Positions 20,735-31,300 of a DNA stretch of 64,000 nt are shown one piece after another. Where the stretch lies: NCBI GenBank assembly GCA_014526335.1, contig JACTAT010000210.1, positions 16,457-80,456 of the forward strand. The letters run 5' to 3'. Origin of the DNA: Chrysaora quinquecirrha (taxonomy: Eukaryota; Cnidaria; Scyphozoa; Semaeostomeae; Pelagiidae). Every line of letters begins with the position of its first letter. Positions within the stretch are counted from its first letter, which is position 1. The notes below the pieces were generated by a model. The model was given only the letters and a program-made list of their open reading frames with translations. It searched no databases and had not been told where the DNA came from. A program made the position numbers and the translations under genes.

Positions 20735-23700
20735 TCATAACTTACACAAACATAAAAGAGTTGGAAGAAATATGCCTATAGCTATCAAGATGGGATATAG
20801 CAAACTTGAGTCGTCAAGCTCATATGGATTTGGCGTTTTGGGTCCTGATGTTTTTCTTTTCTTTTCAGTTTTTTCCTGTATTTCTTCCGGTTCTTCTTTC
20901 TCATCTGTTTTATCTTCAGGCATATTCAACGGAGGTAGCTTTGGGATATCTGCAAATATATTTAATATGTCAGTTTCAAGCGATATTAGATGAAGAATAC
21001 ATTATGCAATGAAAAAAACAATGGGTTGTCAAAACATTCAGAGAAAGTCAATATGGTGAAGAGGAGTGAGACAGAAAATACTTTGCTTTGTGGTGTATTT
21101 CAGACGAATATATCTACAAAGGCCTGACTGAAAGACAAAAGAATGCAAGGAATATGAACACTTAAGATGTTTGAAGCAAGAGAGTTGTGGGTTCTTGTCT
21201 TTGAGATTTACGAAATTCCTTTGTTGGATATTTTGTAAGTTCTCTGTGTTTGAATAAGCAGAAAAATATGCCAAACAAGGCAGTTCTTGGGTATGAGTAT
21301 TACTGCTTCCCTGTCATCTTAACCTTTAAATTCATCTATGGAAACCATGACCCAATAGGACTATTCTATTTCATTAAATTAGAGTTGGTCTCAGCAAGTT
21401 AAACCTACATAAATTCAGGCAGAATTTTCGGAATACCGTGAACCCAATGTGCCCAACGAACAATGGAATTGAGGATACAGTGCATTTTTTTGCTCTGCCC
21501 TTCTTTTGATGTCCAACGAAGAGATCTTCACGCCGGAGGAATTTAATTGTTATGACCATTTGTCTGAATCACCAATTTTTCAAATGATGCTCTTGCACAA
21601 CTATTATTATATGGTGATCACGACCTTCCTGATGATTTGAATTCAAATATACTAGAGTTGACTATATGTTTCATCCATGAAACTGGTCGATTTGACTAAT
21701 ATCTATCAACAAATTCCTTTTTTAGATATGCGGTATGCAGCCATCAATTTTCTTTCTTTTCTTAAAGTAATGTTTTCTACTGTCTCATAATTCTGTTTCT
21801 TTAACTTTGATGTTAACACTTTGGGGTATTCAAAGCCTCTTGCGCCCCAAGGTATGGTCCTTGCAGTGTTGTCAAGTGATTTGTAAGAAGTGTAATCGGT
21901 AATTTGTATTGTAAACTTTCAGAGGTATACAAAAAAAAACTTAACTGTTGCATACAGTTGACATCCGTTATCTCGAACTCTCAAGGGAAACTGGAATTTG
22001 TTCGAGATAGCGAATGTTCGAAATAACGGATGCCCCATATAAATATAAAAAATTATAGTTTTTAAGTCAGAAAAGGAACCCCTATTAACATGCAGGGTTA
22101 CTGATCCCAAATTTCATCAAACAAATCTTGTATTTTTTACATAGGAGTCAAAGTTCATCTGCTTTCATTCCTACTATTGGTGAAATTGGGATAATGGCGA
22201 TGCAGCACATCTAGAAAAAGAACAGCTTCATCTATTGTATACAGTGGCAGCATATCACTTAGCTGCTGCCATTCCCGCTCCGCTAAGCAAACCTATGCAT
22301 ATTTTCAGCCTGTCTCTTTATCAACTTCAGCAGAAAATTTGGCAAAGTTCGAGATAAAGAGCAGGTTTACCACCATGGGAAATCGAAAATGGTTCAAGAC
22401 AGCAAATGTTCGAGACAACAGGGTTCAAGATAGCGAAAGACTTTTCTATACAAACCCTTATACCAAAACGAGGGGAAATGGAAAATCGTTCAAGATAGCG
22501 AATGTTCAAGATAGCGGGCAGTCGAGATAGCGGATGTCAACTGTATATCAATTATTGGGAAGAACGATATTCTTGTTAACTGAAATTTGAATTATAATTT
22601 GAAAGCTGAAGTATAGTTTGAAGTATTTGAAGAATCAGCAACAGTTCCAGTTAGGCATCATAACAAAGATTATTTTTAAGATTTTATACTATTTCACAGC
22701 ACTCACCATCAATTGTTCCTTTAAAAACTGCTAGTGCATTGACTTTTGGATTGTCATAATAAGTCTGGAGACAATTTAGAATTTATGATTAGAATTTCAT
22801 GATGCACAATACTCCATATTTACACATTATAGACAAAAAGATTAAACTGTTAGCAACACTGTGTGATTCCTTTGTTATGATGTTTGTGTAACCAATCATG
22901 TCATTGCAAGCAAAGATGAAATGAAAGGTGTGATTGGTAATATTACAGAATCATTTGATTCAGAAAAGTAACAACTGGAATCATATTTAGAAGATCTCTC
23001 TGATACCTTCCACTTTTAATCAAAGAAAAGCAGTTTCAATCCTGGGGGATGCAATCTTCATGAAAAAGTCCTGTTGGATGATGCAACACTCCTGAAAAAG
23101 TCTGGCCCTAGAAAGCTTGCAGGAAATGCCTTGTTTTTGGGGAATTTCATATCAATAAAGGCTGTGTTGCATGATCAATGCAAAAAAACTGGCTCTACAC
23201 AGCATCATTGTCAACAAATAGGTAACAAGGAAAAGAATGTCTCAAAAAGTTCAACCAAATCAATTTTCTACAACCTGCAGTTCTGCAACCAAGTTTGTTT
23301 GAAAATTTAACTTGGCTCCATGTACAACTTTGTTTTTCTGGTTGCAGTGACTATTATTAAATATGTCTAGTTGTCATTTCAAGCAAAAAATAGCACATAT
23401 AGATTTGCAGTTGTAGCAGGAGCATTGAAAAATTGTTACATTTAAATATCCTCTAGAAAGAGTTAAATGCCGAACAGCTTCATAGTTAAACTGGAAAGCT
23501 ATTCTTCAAACAATAGATGAAAAACTCAGCTTTGTCAGCTACTAATGAAACTGAATAACACTCAAGGTCTCAAGGAATGAAAACTTGAATAGTACCTTAG
23601 CAAACTCAACATGCAGCTGTCCAGGAAATGGGGCTTTTTGGTTACCAACAATGAGTGTTCCTTTTCTTATAGTGAATGGAACATACTCATCATGTGCTAC

Positions 23701-25111
23701 ACCATATCCAACTTTGTCATAAATATCCAAATCTTTTACAACAATAAACTGATTTATACGAACATCAAACACCTGCAACAGAAAATATTCAAGTTTGAAA
23801 AAAGTTCATAAATTTAAGGTGATGCAAGCTGACTGACAAATAGGTCTCTAGCAACTCCCATACTGCCAACTTAGCACACATTCACATACAGAAGAGGTAG
23901 TAGATTTATCAAAATGATTTGGGACATCAGAGTCTCATTGAGACAAAGCAAATCAGCATCAGCAATTTTTATGCACAGAGTTTTGTTTTTGTTTTAAATA
24001 CAAGAGCGGGTATGCTCATTACAAAAACAAAAACTGGGCTTGCCCCAGTTACACACTGAGAGTACATTTTCGAAAATTAACCCAAGTTTTAAAACTAACC
24101 CAAATCAGCTCGAAAGGTGGGTTATAATATATGTGTGTACTATAATACAGTAACTGCACTGTGAACCCAGGTTAGTAGCATTTACACTAGGAAAAACTAA
24201 CGCGGGTTAGCTTAACCTGGGATGAGGCAAGCCAGGGTTGTTAGCTTGTGTGTAACACTACACGGTTTTCTATTTATAAGGAACCTACCTCAAGGCCTAG
24301 TTCTTAAAGTTCCTTATTTTTGGACCCCTTTTGAGACAATTGTAGTTCCCAATGTTCCTTAATAGCTCCTTAATTTTCACTGCACATTCAATGTCTTAAT
24401 AATAATAGAGAAACACTTGCATGTAAGCAAAGCTCGAGAATACTCAAAGAAACATTGGATAAATGCTTAACGTACAATTTATGTGATTTTCGACTGCAAA
24501 TGAATGGAAACAGCTTTCTCGTTCTTGATTATTTGCAATGATAAAAGTATTCAACATTCAAAAGTTCCTTAATGATTTTCTCTCTAGTAGTATAAGTTCT
24601 TTAAATTTTCGGGCCTTCTACATGTAGGTTCCTTATAAAGTGGTTCTTTATAAAAAAAGCGTGTAATAACTAAGGTGTCTTGTGTCTATTATGCATCGGT
24701 ATGTATAGGTATACTAAATTTACATTATATTCTCACCTTTAGTTTTGATCCCCTGAAATAAACTTCACTAAATTTGAGAACAAGAACAAAATCTCCTTCT
24801 TGTTTGATTGGGATGTTGTACCCGAAATCTGCGACATGATATCTTTCAGTCTGATAAAGAATCTGGTCTGGGGGTGCAACCCGAGCAACCTGAATTCCTT
24901 TGCCAAAATCTGAAGCAACTCCAGCCGACAATTTATCAGCCTGATAATGAACGCCATTCAGATCTGTGTGTGATGAGCCGCCTGCATTGACAGCAAAAAT
25001 AACCTCTCCTATACATTCTACATCAACAATTATATTCAAAACCAAAAGCAAGGCAAAGTAGCCCGTGAAAATCAGCCACAGAAAAGAAATTTTGCTCCAG
25101 AACGCCGCCAT
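20735..25111 (-). CDS. MLEC: Malectin, ER N-glycan-binding lectin
   Basis: Malectin is a type I ER membrane protein that binds diglucosylated high-mannose N-glycans and takes part in glycoprotein quality control. Four coding exons with GT/AG borders: 25111-24737, 23772-23596, 22764-22707 and 20949-20735, giving 825 nt (274 aa; human 292). Residues 1-33 are a signal peptide (MAAFWSKISFLWLIFTGYFA and on). The carbohydrate-binding domain follows, with EVIFAVNAGGSSHTDLNGVHY, LYQTERYHVADFGYN, GDFVLVLKFSEVYF, VFDVRINQFIVVKDLDIYDK, GQLHVEFAK and YYDNPKVNALAVFKGTID. An acidic/Lys-rich stalk precedes a C-terminal membrane helix (LLYPILIAIGIFLPTLLCL). An in-frame Met at 25225 would add 38 basic residues before the signal peptide, so 25111 is the better start. 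Three introns carry MITEs or none; all exons are intact. Confidence 0.95.
21955..22543. mobile_element. Tigger/pogo-like MITE in malectin intron 3
   Basis: TIRs CAGTTGACATCCGTTATCTC and (inverted) CAGTTGACATCCGCTATCTC lie 589 bp apart and are flanked by TA (21953-21954 and 22544-22545). CAGT-type termini and a TA duplication fit the pogo/Tigger branch of Tc1/mariner. The interior repeats the sub-terminal word GTTCGAGATAGCGAATGTTC in both orientations. No transposase coding. Confidence 0.85.
24048..24256. mobile_element. Possible small MITE in malectin intron 1
   Basis: GTTACACAC (24048-24056) is inverted at 24248-24256. Between them are several AACCC/GGGTT words in both orientations (for example ATTAACCCAAG, GGGTTAGCTTAACC). 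It abuts the TA-flanked MITE at 24261. Boundaries are uncertain. Confidence 0.4.
24261..24663. mobile_element. TA-inserting T-run MITE, copy 1 (malectin intron 1)
   Basis: The left end CACGGTTTTCTATTTATAAG is inverted at the right end as CACGCTTTTTTTATAAAG. It is flanked by TA (24259-24260 and 24664-24665). The terminal word AAGGAAC recurs inside as GTTCCTTA and AGTTCCTTAT-like copies at about ten places. It lies 73 bp from the exon 1 donor. Same family as copies at 53375, 54197, 56970 and 57932. Confidence 0.75.
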
Positions 25112-25460
25112 TTCTTCCAAGACACAAGTTGTTCCTCCAATGCACCGAAACTTTTCGTTCCTTGATCCTCTGTGTTCTTTGTTCTTCTTTTGTTTGTGAT
25201 TCATATTCTTGGACCTCAACTTCAAAACAAGGCTGAGGGGATGCTTGGGGGGAGGAGAAGGGGGAGAGGAGGAGGGAGAACCATTGAAGTATAAATAAAA
25301 AGAATAATGAAAAGACTTTTAATTTATAGTTCAATAGGGAGAACAGAAGAACAGGGAACAAAGAATGGTTTCATGGGACTCAGGGAAGGAACTATCGGCC
25401 GAATCCCCAGATGAAAGTGTTCGGAAGCGGATCAAAAATGCAAAAGGGTGAGAAGTAATT

Positions 25461-25851
25461 CCCAGGGGGGTACTCATTAACTTTCAATACGGGGGGGGGC
25501 CATGCCACTTTTTCCTTGCAGACCCCCAAATATTGAGTTTAATGTTTTGGAGACCCCAAATATTGCTATCTATTTTTGGACATCTACAATGTTTTCTCGG
25601 GTTTAGCCATCAGTTTCATGACAATTTACAATTCATAAGCTCTTGGCAGTTGCATGGGTCATTGTAATGAATCGCACCAAATCGCAAGGTTCTTCCGTCA
25701 GATTTGTGGAGCCTAAATAGTGAATTTTTGTCCATGTTATAATTCACAAACCCCAAATATTGAATAAGCTTAAGATTTCGGACCCCAAATATTGGCATGG
25801 ACCCCCCCCCCCGTATTGAAAGTTAATGAGTACCCCCCCCCCCCCCCTGGG
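25461..25851. mobile_element. hAT-type MITE, 350 bp upstream of malectin
   Basis: Ends CCCAGGGGGGTACTCATTAA and (inverted, with a longer G run) the same sequence. A perfect 8-bp duplication, AAGTAATT, lies at 25453-25460 and 25852-25859. The 8-bp TSD points to the hAT superfamily. The interior contains repeated CCCCAAATATTG words near both ends. An inverted second copy with its own TSD lies at 27540-27918. Confidence 0.88.
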
Positions 25852-25869
25852 AAGTAATTGGGTACGCTG

Positions 25870-26094
25870 CCCGGGGGGGGGGCACTTGACTTTCGGATAT
25901 ACGGGGACGTGCCGACAGAAAAGTGCCAAAGTCACCCTGTTCTGGAGTCAAATTATAAAAAGAGATAACCCTGTCCTGGACTCGGTTTCTAAAAATGATA
26001 CCCTGTACGGCATTCTTTCAAATGGTTACTCGGAAAACTAATGGAAAAGGTTTCTGATGATGCTAAGATGAGCTGTGCGTTGTCTTGAAAGGAG
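25870..26094. mobile_element. GC-ended MITE fragment
   Basis: Begins CCCGGGGGGGGGGCACTTG and continues ACTTTCGGATATACGGGGAC, a terminus shared with sequence near 53118, 56634 and (inverted) 61752. Its far end is not certain. A segment at 26535-26755 ending in CTCCCCCGGGG may be the other half, split by the MITE copy at 26095-26534. Confidence 0.45.
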
Positions 26095-26534
26095 AGGGTG
26101 TTGTGTTTGTATTTTACGGTTACACGGTTTTGCCAATATTTTTACTCGGACTTTCTGTTTTTTCCGAAAAATTATGCAGTTTCGGTTTTTTTAAATCTCA
26201 TCGGTGAACGGTTTTACGGCATTTTTGGATAATTTTTCCGGTTTTCGATTAAGAATTTGCATTTTTGGTACTGATTGCCGACTCAGTTAAGCTACAGGTT
26301 AGCCTGCAATGAAAACAAAAGTTGTTAGTGGAGGAAAACGTCTCAAAAACGTGAAGGGAACAGTAAAAGTTGACGAACCTACTGTTTTAATAGATTCTCT
26401 GGGCAATTTTTGTGAAAATGGAGACTTAAATCGTGCCATACAGTTTTGTTCAAAACATCACACAGCTTTACGGTTTTTGAGCAAATTTTCATTTTGAGCG
26501 GATTTACGGTTTCCAGATCCCCCCCCCCCCCCCC
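26095..26534. mobile_element. hAT-like MITE, copy 2 (inverted relative to 13189-13620)
   Basis: Colinear, in reverse orientation, with the element at 13189-13620. It runs from AGGGTGTTGTGTTTG through GTTACACGGTTTTGCC and ATTTTACGG-type words, and ends in GATTTACGGTTTCCAGA followed by a C run. Short tracts are diverged. No convincing target duplication was found for this copy. Confidence 0.65.
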
Positions 26535-27531
26535 ACTTCTGAAACAGAATTTCATTAGAGATGCAAATTTGGCAATTCATATTGTCTGAATTACACAACA
26601 TCTATCTGTTGCAAAGTCAAACCAAGAAAAGCAAGACCCTGTCACCCAGTCAGCAGAACAAAAGTTATATCCGACATACCCGGTCCTGCAGTTGAAAATC
26701 TGAAAACGATACCCTCGTCCCAGTATGTCAAAAGAGATGAGTACCTCCCCCGGGGAAAGACCATGCATACGATTTGCCTACAGGACAAATAATTTGTAAG
26801 TGATTGGTTTGACGAGTAGGAACTTCAATTTATCTATAATTAAGCATTAGTTTTTGTACGAAAAAATGTAAATGTAAGATTGAAGATTTGTACTTATTTA
26901 TTTTAGCAAAACGCATTTATGATAACCCAAAACCGTTGTTTATTTGCATTGCTTTCTGGTACGTTTGGTAGCTTTGAAGCCCGCTTGCAATTCTGTAGTC
27001 GTTGAATGATACATGGGGGTATGGGGGCATGGTTCCCAAGGAAATTTGATTAGATTAGACCTACTTGCGCCAAACAATGGACCAAGAAAGGATGAACTCC
27101 TTAAAGTCCTTAGCACCTAAAATGTTCACCGGGAAATAAAACAAGACACAGTTAAGATTAAGACCACGATCGAGCAGCGCTTATAAATATTTCAACACTG
27201 ACCTAGAATAACAATTTTTATTTTCATTGTTTTAGGCGTTACATTTCATTTATATTTATTGATTGTAGTTAGCAGCGGTTCAACTTAACTCTCATGTTAT
27301 GATATTTTCCTCTCTCTACTGTTCTGATCTGACTGTATTATTCCCCCAATATTCTTTCATATTCAGTCAAAGTCCGTTCTTGCTTTTTATACTGTAGTAG
27401 TTACTGTTTGAATTCTTTCACAGCTGGCATAGCATGAAAGAATGATTTTATTTTCCAGTATTAGTCTCTGGTGGCGCAAGTTTGCAAGCCCGTGGCAAGA
27501 CTAACTTTAACACTACTTGGCAACAAAGAAG
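26535..27531. other. Intergenic stretch, little recognised
   Basis: The first 220 bp may be the right half of a GC-ended MITE (ending at 26755). The remainder is AT-rich and contains nothing I can support. Confidence 0.35.
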
Positions 27532-27539
27532 GTAGGGGG

Positions 27540-27918
27540 CCCAGGGGGGTACTCATTAAAATTCAATACGGGGAGGTCCATGGCAATATTTGGGGTCCGA
27601 AGTCTTAGGCTTATTCAATATTTGGGGTCTGTGAATTATAACATGGACAATAATTTAATATTTGGGATCCGCAAATCTAAAGGAAGAATCTTGCGATTTG
27701 GTGCGATTCATTACAATGACCCATCCAATTGCCAATAGATTATAAATTGTAAATTGTCATGAAACTAATGGCTAAACACGAGAAAACATTTTAGGTGTCC
27801 AAAAATAGATAGCAATATTTTGGGTCTCCAAAACATTAAACTCAATATTTGGGGGTCTGCAAGGAAAAAGTGGTATGGAACCCCCCCTTATTGAAAGTTA
27901 ATAAGTACCTCCCCTGGG
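27540..27918. mobile_element. hAT-type MITE, second copy (inverted)
   Basis: Same family as 25461-25851 in opposite orientation. Ends CCCAGGGGGGTACTCATTAA and the inverted counterpart. A perfect 8-bp duplication, GTAGGGGG, lies at 27532-27539 and 27919-27926. Different TSDs show that the two copies inserted independently. Confidence 0.88.
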
Positions 27919-28221
27919 GTAGGGGGTACACGAGCATGAAGCAGATTCGGTACCTATTTCAAAAAAATGTTCTTCAACGAAACAATATTTATGAGATTAG
28001 TGAGCACTGAGCACTCCCAAGATCTACCGATATGTCATCGTTTTGTTTTATTACTATTATATATTCGTCTAGACTTATTACTTGAGTCCCAGTTATCGCT
28101 CATGATACCGAGGCCAATACTAAAATGAGATCGCTCAAGCTGGAACTCGTAGTTGTAGAGGGGTGTTGGTGTGGTGGAGGAGCGGAAACTAACGACCCAA
28201 GCAATAAGTCTAATATTCGTC

Positions 28222-28340
28222 TTAGACCTTGGACAAAAGAACTGAACATTTCACTGAACATTGAATCCGCAATGAACATAGCGTAAAATGTTCAGTGCAA
28301 TGTTCAGTGAAATGTTCAGTTAATTTGGCCAGGGCCTTAG
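28222..28340. repeat. Short palindromic MITE-like repeat
   Basis: The left half ACTGAACATTTCACTGAACA and the right half TGTTCAGTGAAATGTTCAGT are perfect inverted copies separated by a short loop containing another TGTTCAGTG. The outer ends (TTAGACCTTGG / CCAGGGCCTTAG) also pair imperfectly. About 119 bp, no coding. Confidence 0.6.
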
Positions 28341-28390
28341 TAATTGTTTTTGTATGTAAACTACATATGTGTGTTTTACGTTCCAATCAC

Positions 28391-31300
28391 TTTTGTAGTC
28401 CTTAGATCTTTGGTCTTTCTTTTGCAGTTCTTAAGTCTCAAGTCTTTCATTTGTAGTTTTTAAGTCTTAGGTCTTTCTTTAGTAGTTCTAGAGTCTTCGA
28501 ACTACAGTTTCTAGTTTTTAAGTCTTAAGACCTTCTTTTGAAGTTCTCAAGTCTTATAGTTCTTTTTTGGTATTCCTTAGGTCTTTGGTGTTTCTTTCGT
28601 ATTTCTTAGGTCTTAGGTCTTCAGTTTGTAGTTCTTATGTTTTAGGTCCTTCTTTTGTAGTTCTTAGGTCGTAGATCTTAAGTTTGTAGTTCTTAAGTCT
28701 TACGTCATTCTTTTGTAGTCCTTAGATCTTTGGTCTTTCTTTTGCAGTTCTTAGGTCTTAGATCTTAAGTTTGTAGTTCTTAAGCCTTACATCATTCTTT
28801 TGTAGTCCTTAGATCTTTGGTCTTTCTTTTGCAGTTCTTAGGTCTTAGATCTTAAGTTTGTAGTTCTTAAGCCTTACGTCATTCTTTTGTAGTCCTTAGA
28901 TCTTTGGTCTTTCTTTTGCAGTTCTTAGGTCTTAGATCTTAAGTTTGTAGTTCTTAAGTCTTACGTCATTCTTTTGTAGTCCTTAGATCTTTGGTCTTTC
29001 TTTTGCAGTTCTTAGGTCTTAGATCTTAGGTTTGTAGTTCTTAAGTCTTAAGTCATTCTTTTGTAGTCCTTAGGCCTTTTGTGTTTCTTTCGTAGTTCTT
29101 AGGTCTTAGGTCTTCAGTTTGTAGTTCTTATGTTTTAGGTCCTTCTTTTGCAGTTCTTAGGTCTTAGATCTTAAGTTTGTAGTTCTTAAGCCTAACGTCA
29201 TTCTTTTGTAGTCCTTAGATCTTTGGTCTTTCTTTTGCAGTTCTTAGGTCTTAGATCTTAAGCTTGTAGTTCTTAAGTCTTACGTCATTCTTTTGTAGTC
29301 CTTAGATCTTTGGTCTTTCGTTTGCAGTTCTTAGGTCTTAGGTCTTCAGTTTGTAGTTCTTAAGTCTTACGTCATTCTTTTGTAGTCCTTAGATCTTTGG
29401 TCTTTCTTTTGCAGTTCTTAGGTCTTAGGTCTTCAGTTTGTAGTTCTTAAGTCTTAAGTCATTCTTTTGTAGTCCTTAGGCCTTTTGTGTTTCTTTCGTA
29501 GTTCTTAGGTCTTAGATCTTCAGTTTGTAGTTCTTAAGTCTTACGTCATTCTTTTGTAGTCCTTAGATCTTTGGTCTTTCTTTTGCAGTTCTTAGGTCTT
29601 AGATCTTAAGTTTGTAGTTCTTAAGCCTTACGTCATTCTTTTGTAGTCCTTAGATCTTTGGTCTTTCTTTTGCAGTTCTTAGGTCTTAGATCTTAAGTTT
29701 GTAGTTCTTAAGTTTTACGTCATTCTTTTGTAGTCCTTAGATCTTTGGTCTTTCTTTTGCAGTTCTTAGGTCTTAGATCTTCAGTTTGTAGTTCTTATGT
29801 TTTAGGTCCTTCTTTTGTAGTCCTTAGATCTTTGGTCTTTCGTTTGCAGTTCTTAGGTCTTAGGTCTTCAGTTTGTAGTTCTTAAGTCTTACGTCATTCT
29901 TTTGTAGTCCTTAGATCTTTGGTCTTTCTTTTGCAGTTCTTAGGTCTTAGGTCTTCAGTTTGTAGTTCTTAAGTCTTAAGTCATTCTTTGTAGTCCTTAG
30001 GCCTTTTGTGTTTCTTTCGTAGTTCTTAGGTCTTAGATCTTCAGTTTGTAGTTCTTAAGTCTTACGTCATTCTTTTGTAGTCCTTAGATCTTTGGTCTTT
30101 CTATTGCAGTTCTTAGGTCTTAGATCTTAAGTTTGTAGTTCTTAAGCCTTACGTCATTCTTTTGTAGTCCTTAGATCTTTGGTCTTTCTTTTGCAGTTCT
30201 TAGGTCTTAGATCTTAAGTTTGTAGTTCTTAAGTCTTACGTCATTCTTTTGTAGTCCTTAGATCTTTGGTCTTTTTTTTGCAGTTCTTAGGTCTTAGATC
30301 TTAAGTTTGTAGTTCTTAAGCCATACGTCATTCTTTTGTAGTCCGTAGATCTTTGGTCTTTCTTTTGCGGTTCTTAGGGTTTAGGTCTTCAGTTTGTAGT
30401 TCTTAAGTCTTACGTCATTCTTTTGTAGTCCTTAGATCTTTGGTCTTTTTTTTGCAGTTCTTAGGTCTTAGATCTTAAGTTTGTAGTTCTTAAGCCATAC
30501 GTCATTCTTTTGTAGTCCGTAGATCTTTGGTCTTTCTTTTGCGGTTCTTAGGGTTTAGGTCTTCAGTTTGTAGTTCTTAAGTCTTACGTCATTCTTTTGT
30601 AGTCCTTAGATCTTTGGTCTTTCTTTTGCAGTTCTTAGGTCTTAGGTCTTCAGTTTGTAGTTCTTAAGTCTTAAGTCATTCTTTTGTAGTCCTTAGGCCT
30701 TTTGTGTTTCTTTCGTAGTTCTTAGGTCTTAGGTCTTCAGTTTGTAGTTCTTATGTTTTAGGTCCTTCTTTTGCAGTTCTTAGGTCTTAGATCTTAAGTT
30801 TGTAGTTCTTAAGCCTAACGTCATTCTTTTGTGGTCCTTAGATCTTTGGTCTTTCTTTTGCAGTTCTTAGGTCTTACATCTTAAGCTTGTAGTTCTTAAG
30901 TCTTACGTCATTCTTTTGTAGTCCTTAGATCTTTGGTCTTTCGTTTGCTGTTCTTAGGTCTTAGGTCTTCAGTTTGTAGTTCTTAAGTCTTACGTCATTC
31001 TTTTGTAGTCCTTAGATCTTTGGTCTTTCTTTTGCAGTTCTTAGGTCTTAGATCTTAAGTTTGTAGTTCTTAAGTCTTACGTCATTCTTTTGTAGTCCTT
31101 AGATCTTTGGTCTTTCTTTTGCAGTTCTTAGGTCTTAGATCTTAAGTTTGTAGTTCTTAAGTCTTAAGTCATTCTTTTGTAGTCCTTAGGCCTTTTGTGT
31201 TTCTTTCGTAGTTCTTAGGTCTTAGGTCTTCAGTTTGTAGTTCTTATGTTTTAGGTCCTTCTTTTGCAGTTCTTAGGTCTTAGATCTTATGTTTGTAGTT

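Noticed and set aside
25112..25225. Upstream in-frame Met of malectin as the true start
   Set aside because: It would put 38 basic residues before the signal peptide, whereas the start at 25111 gives a normal signal sequence.
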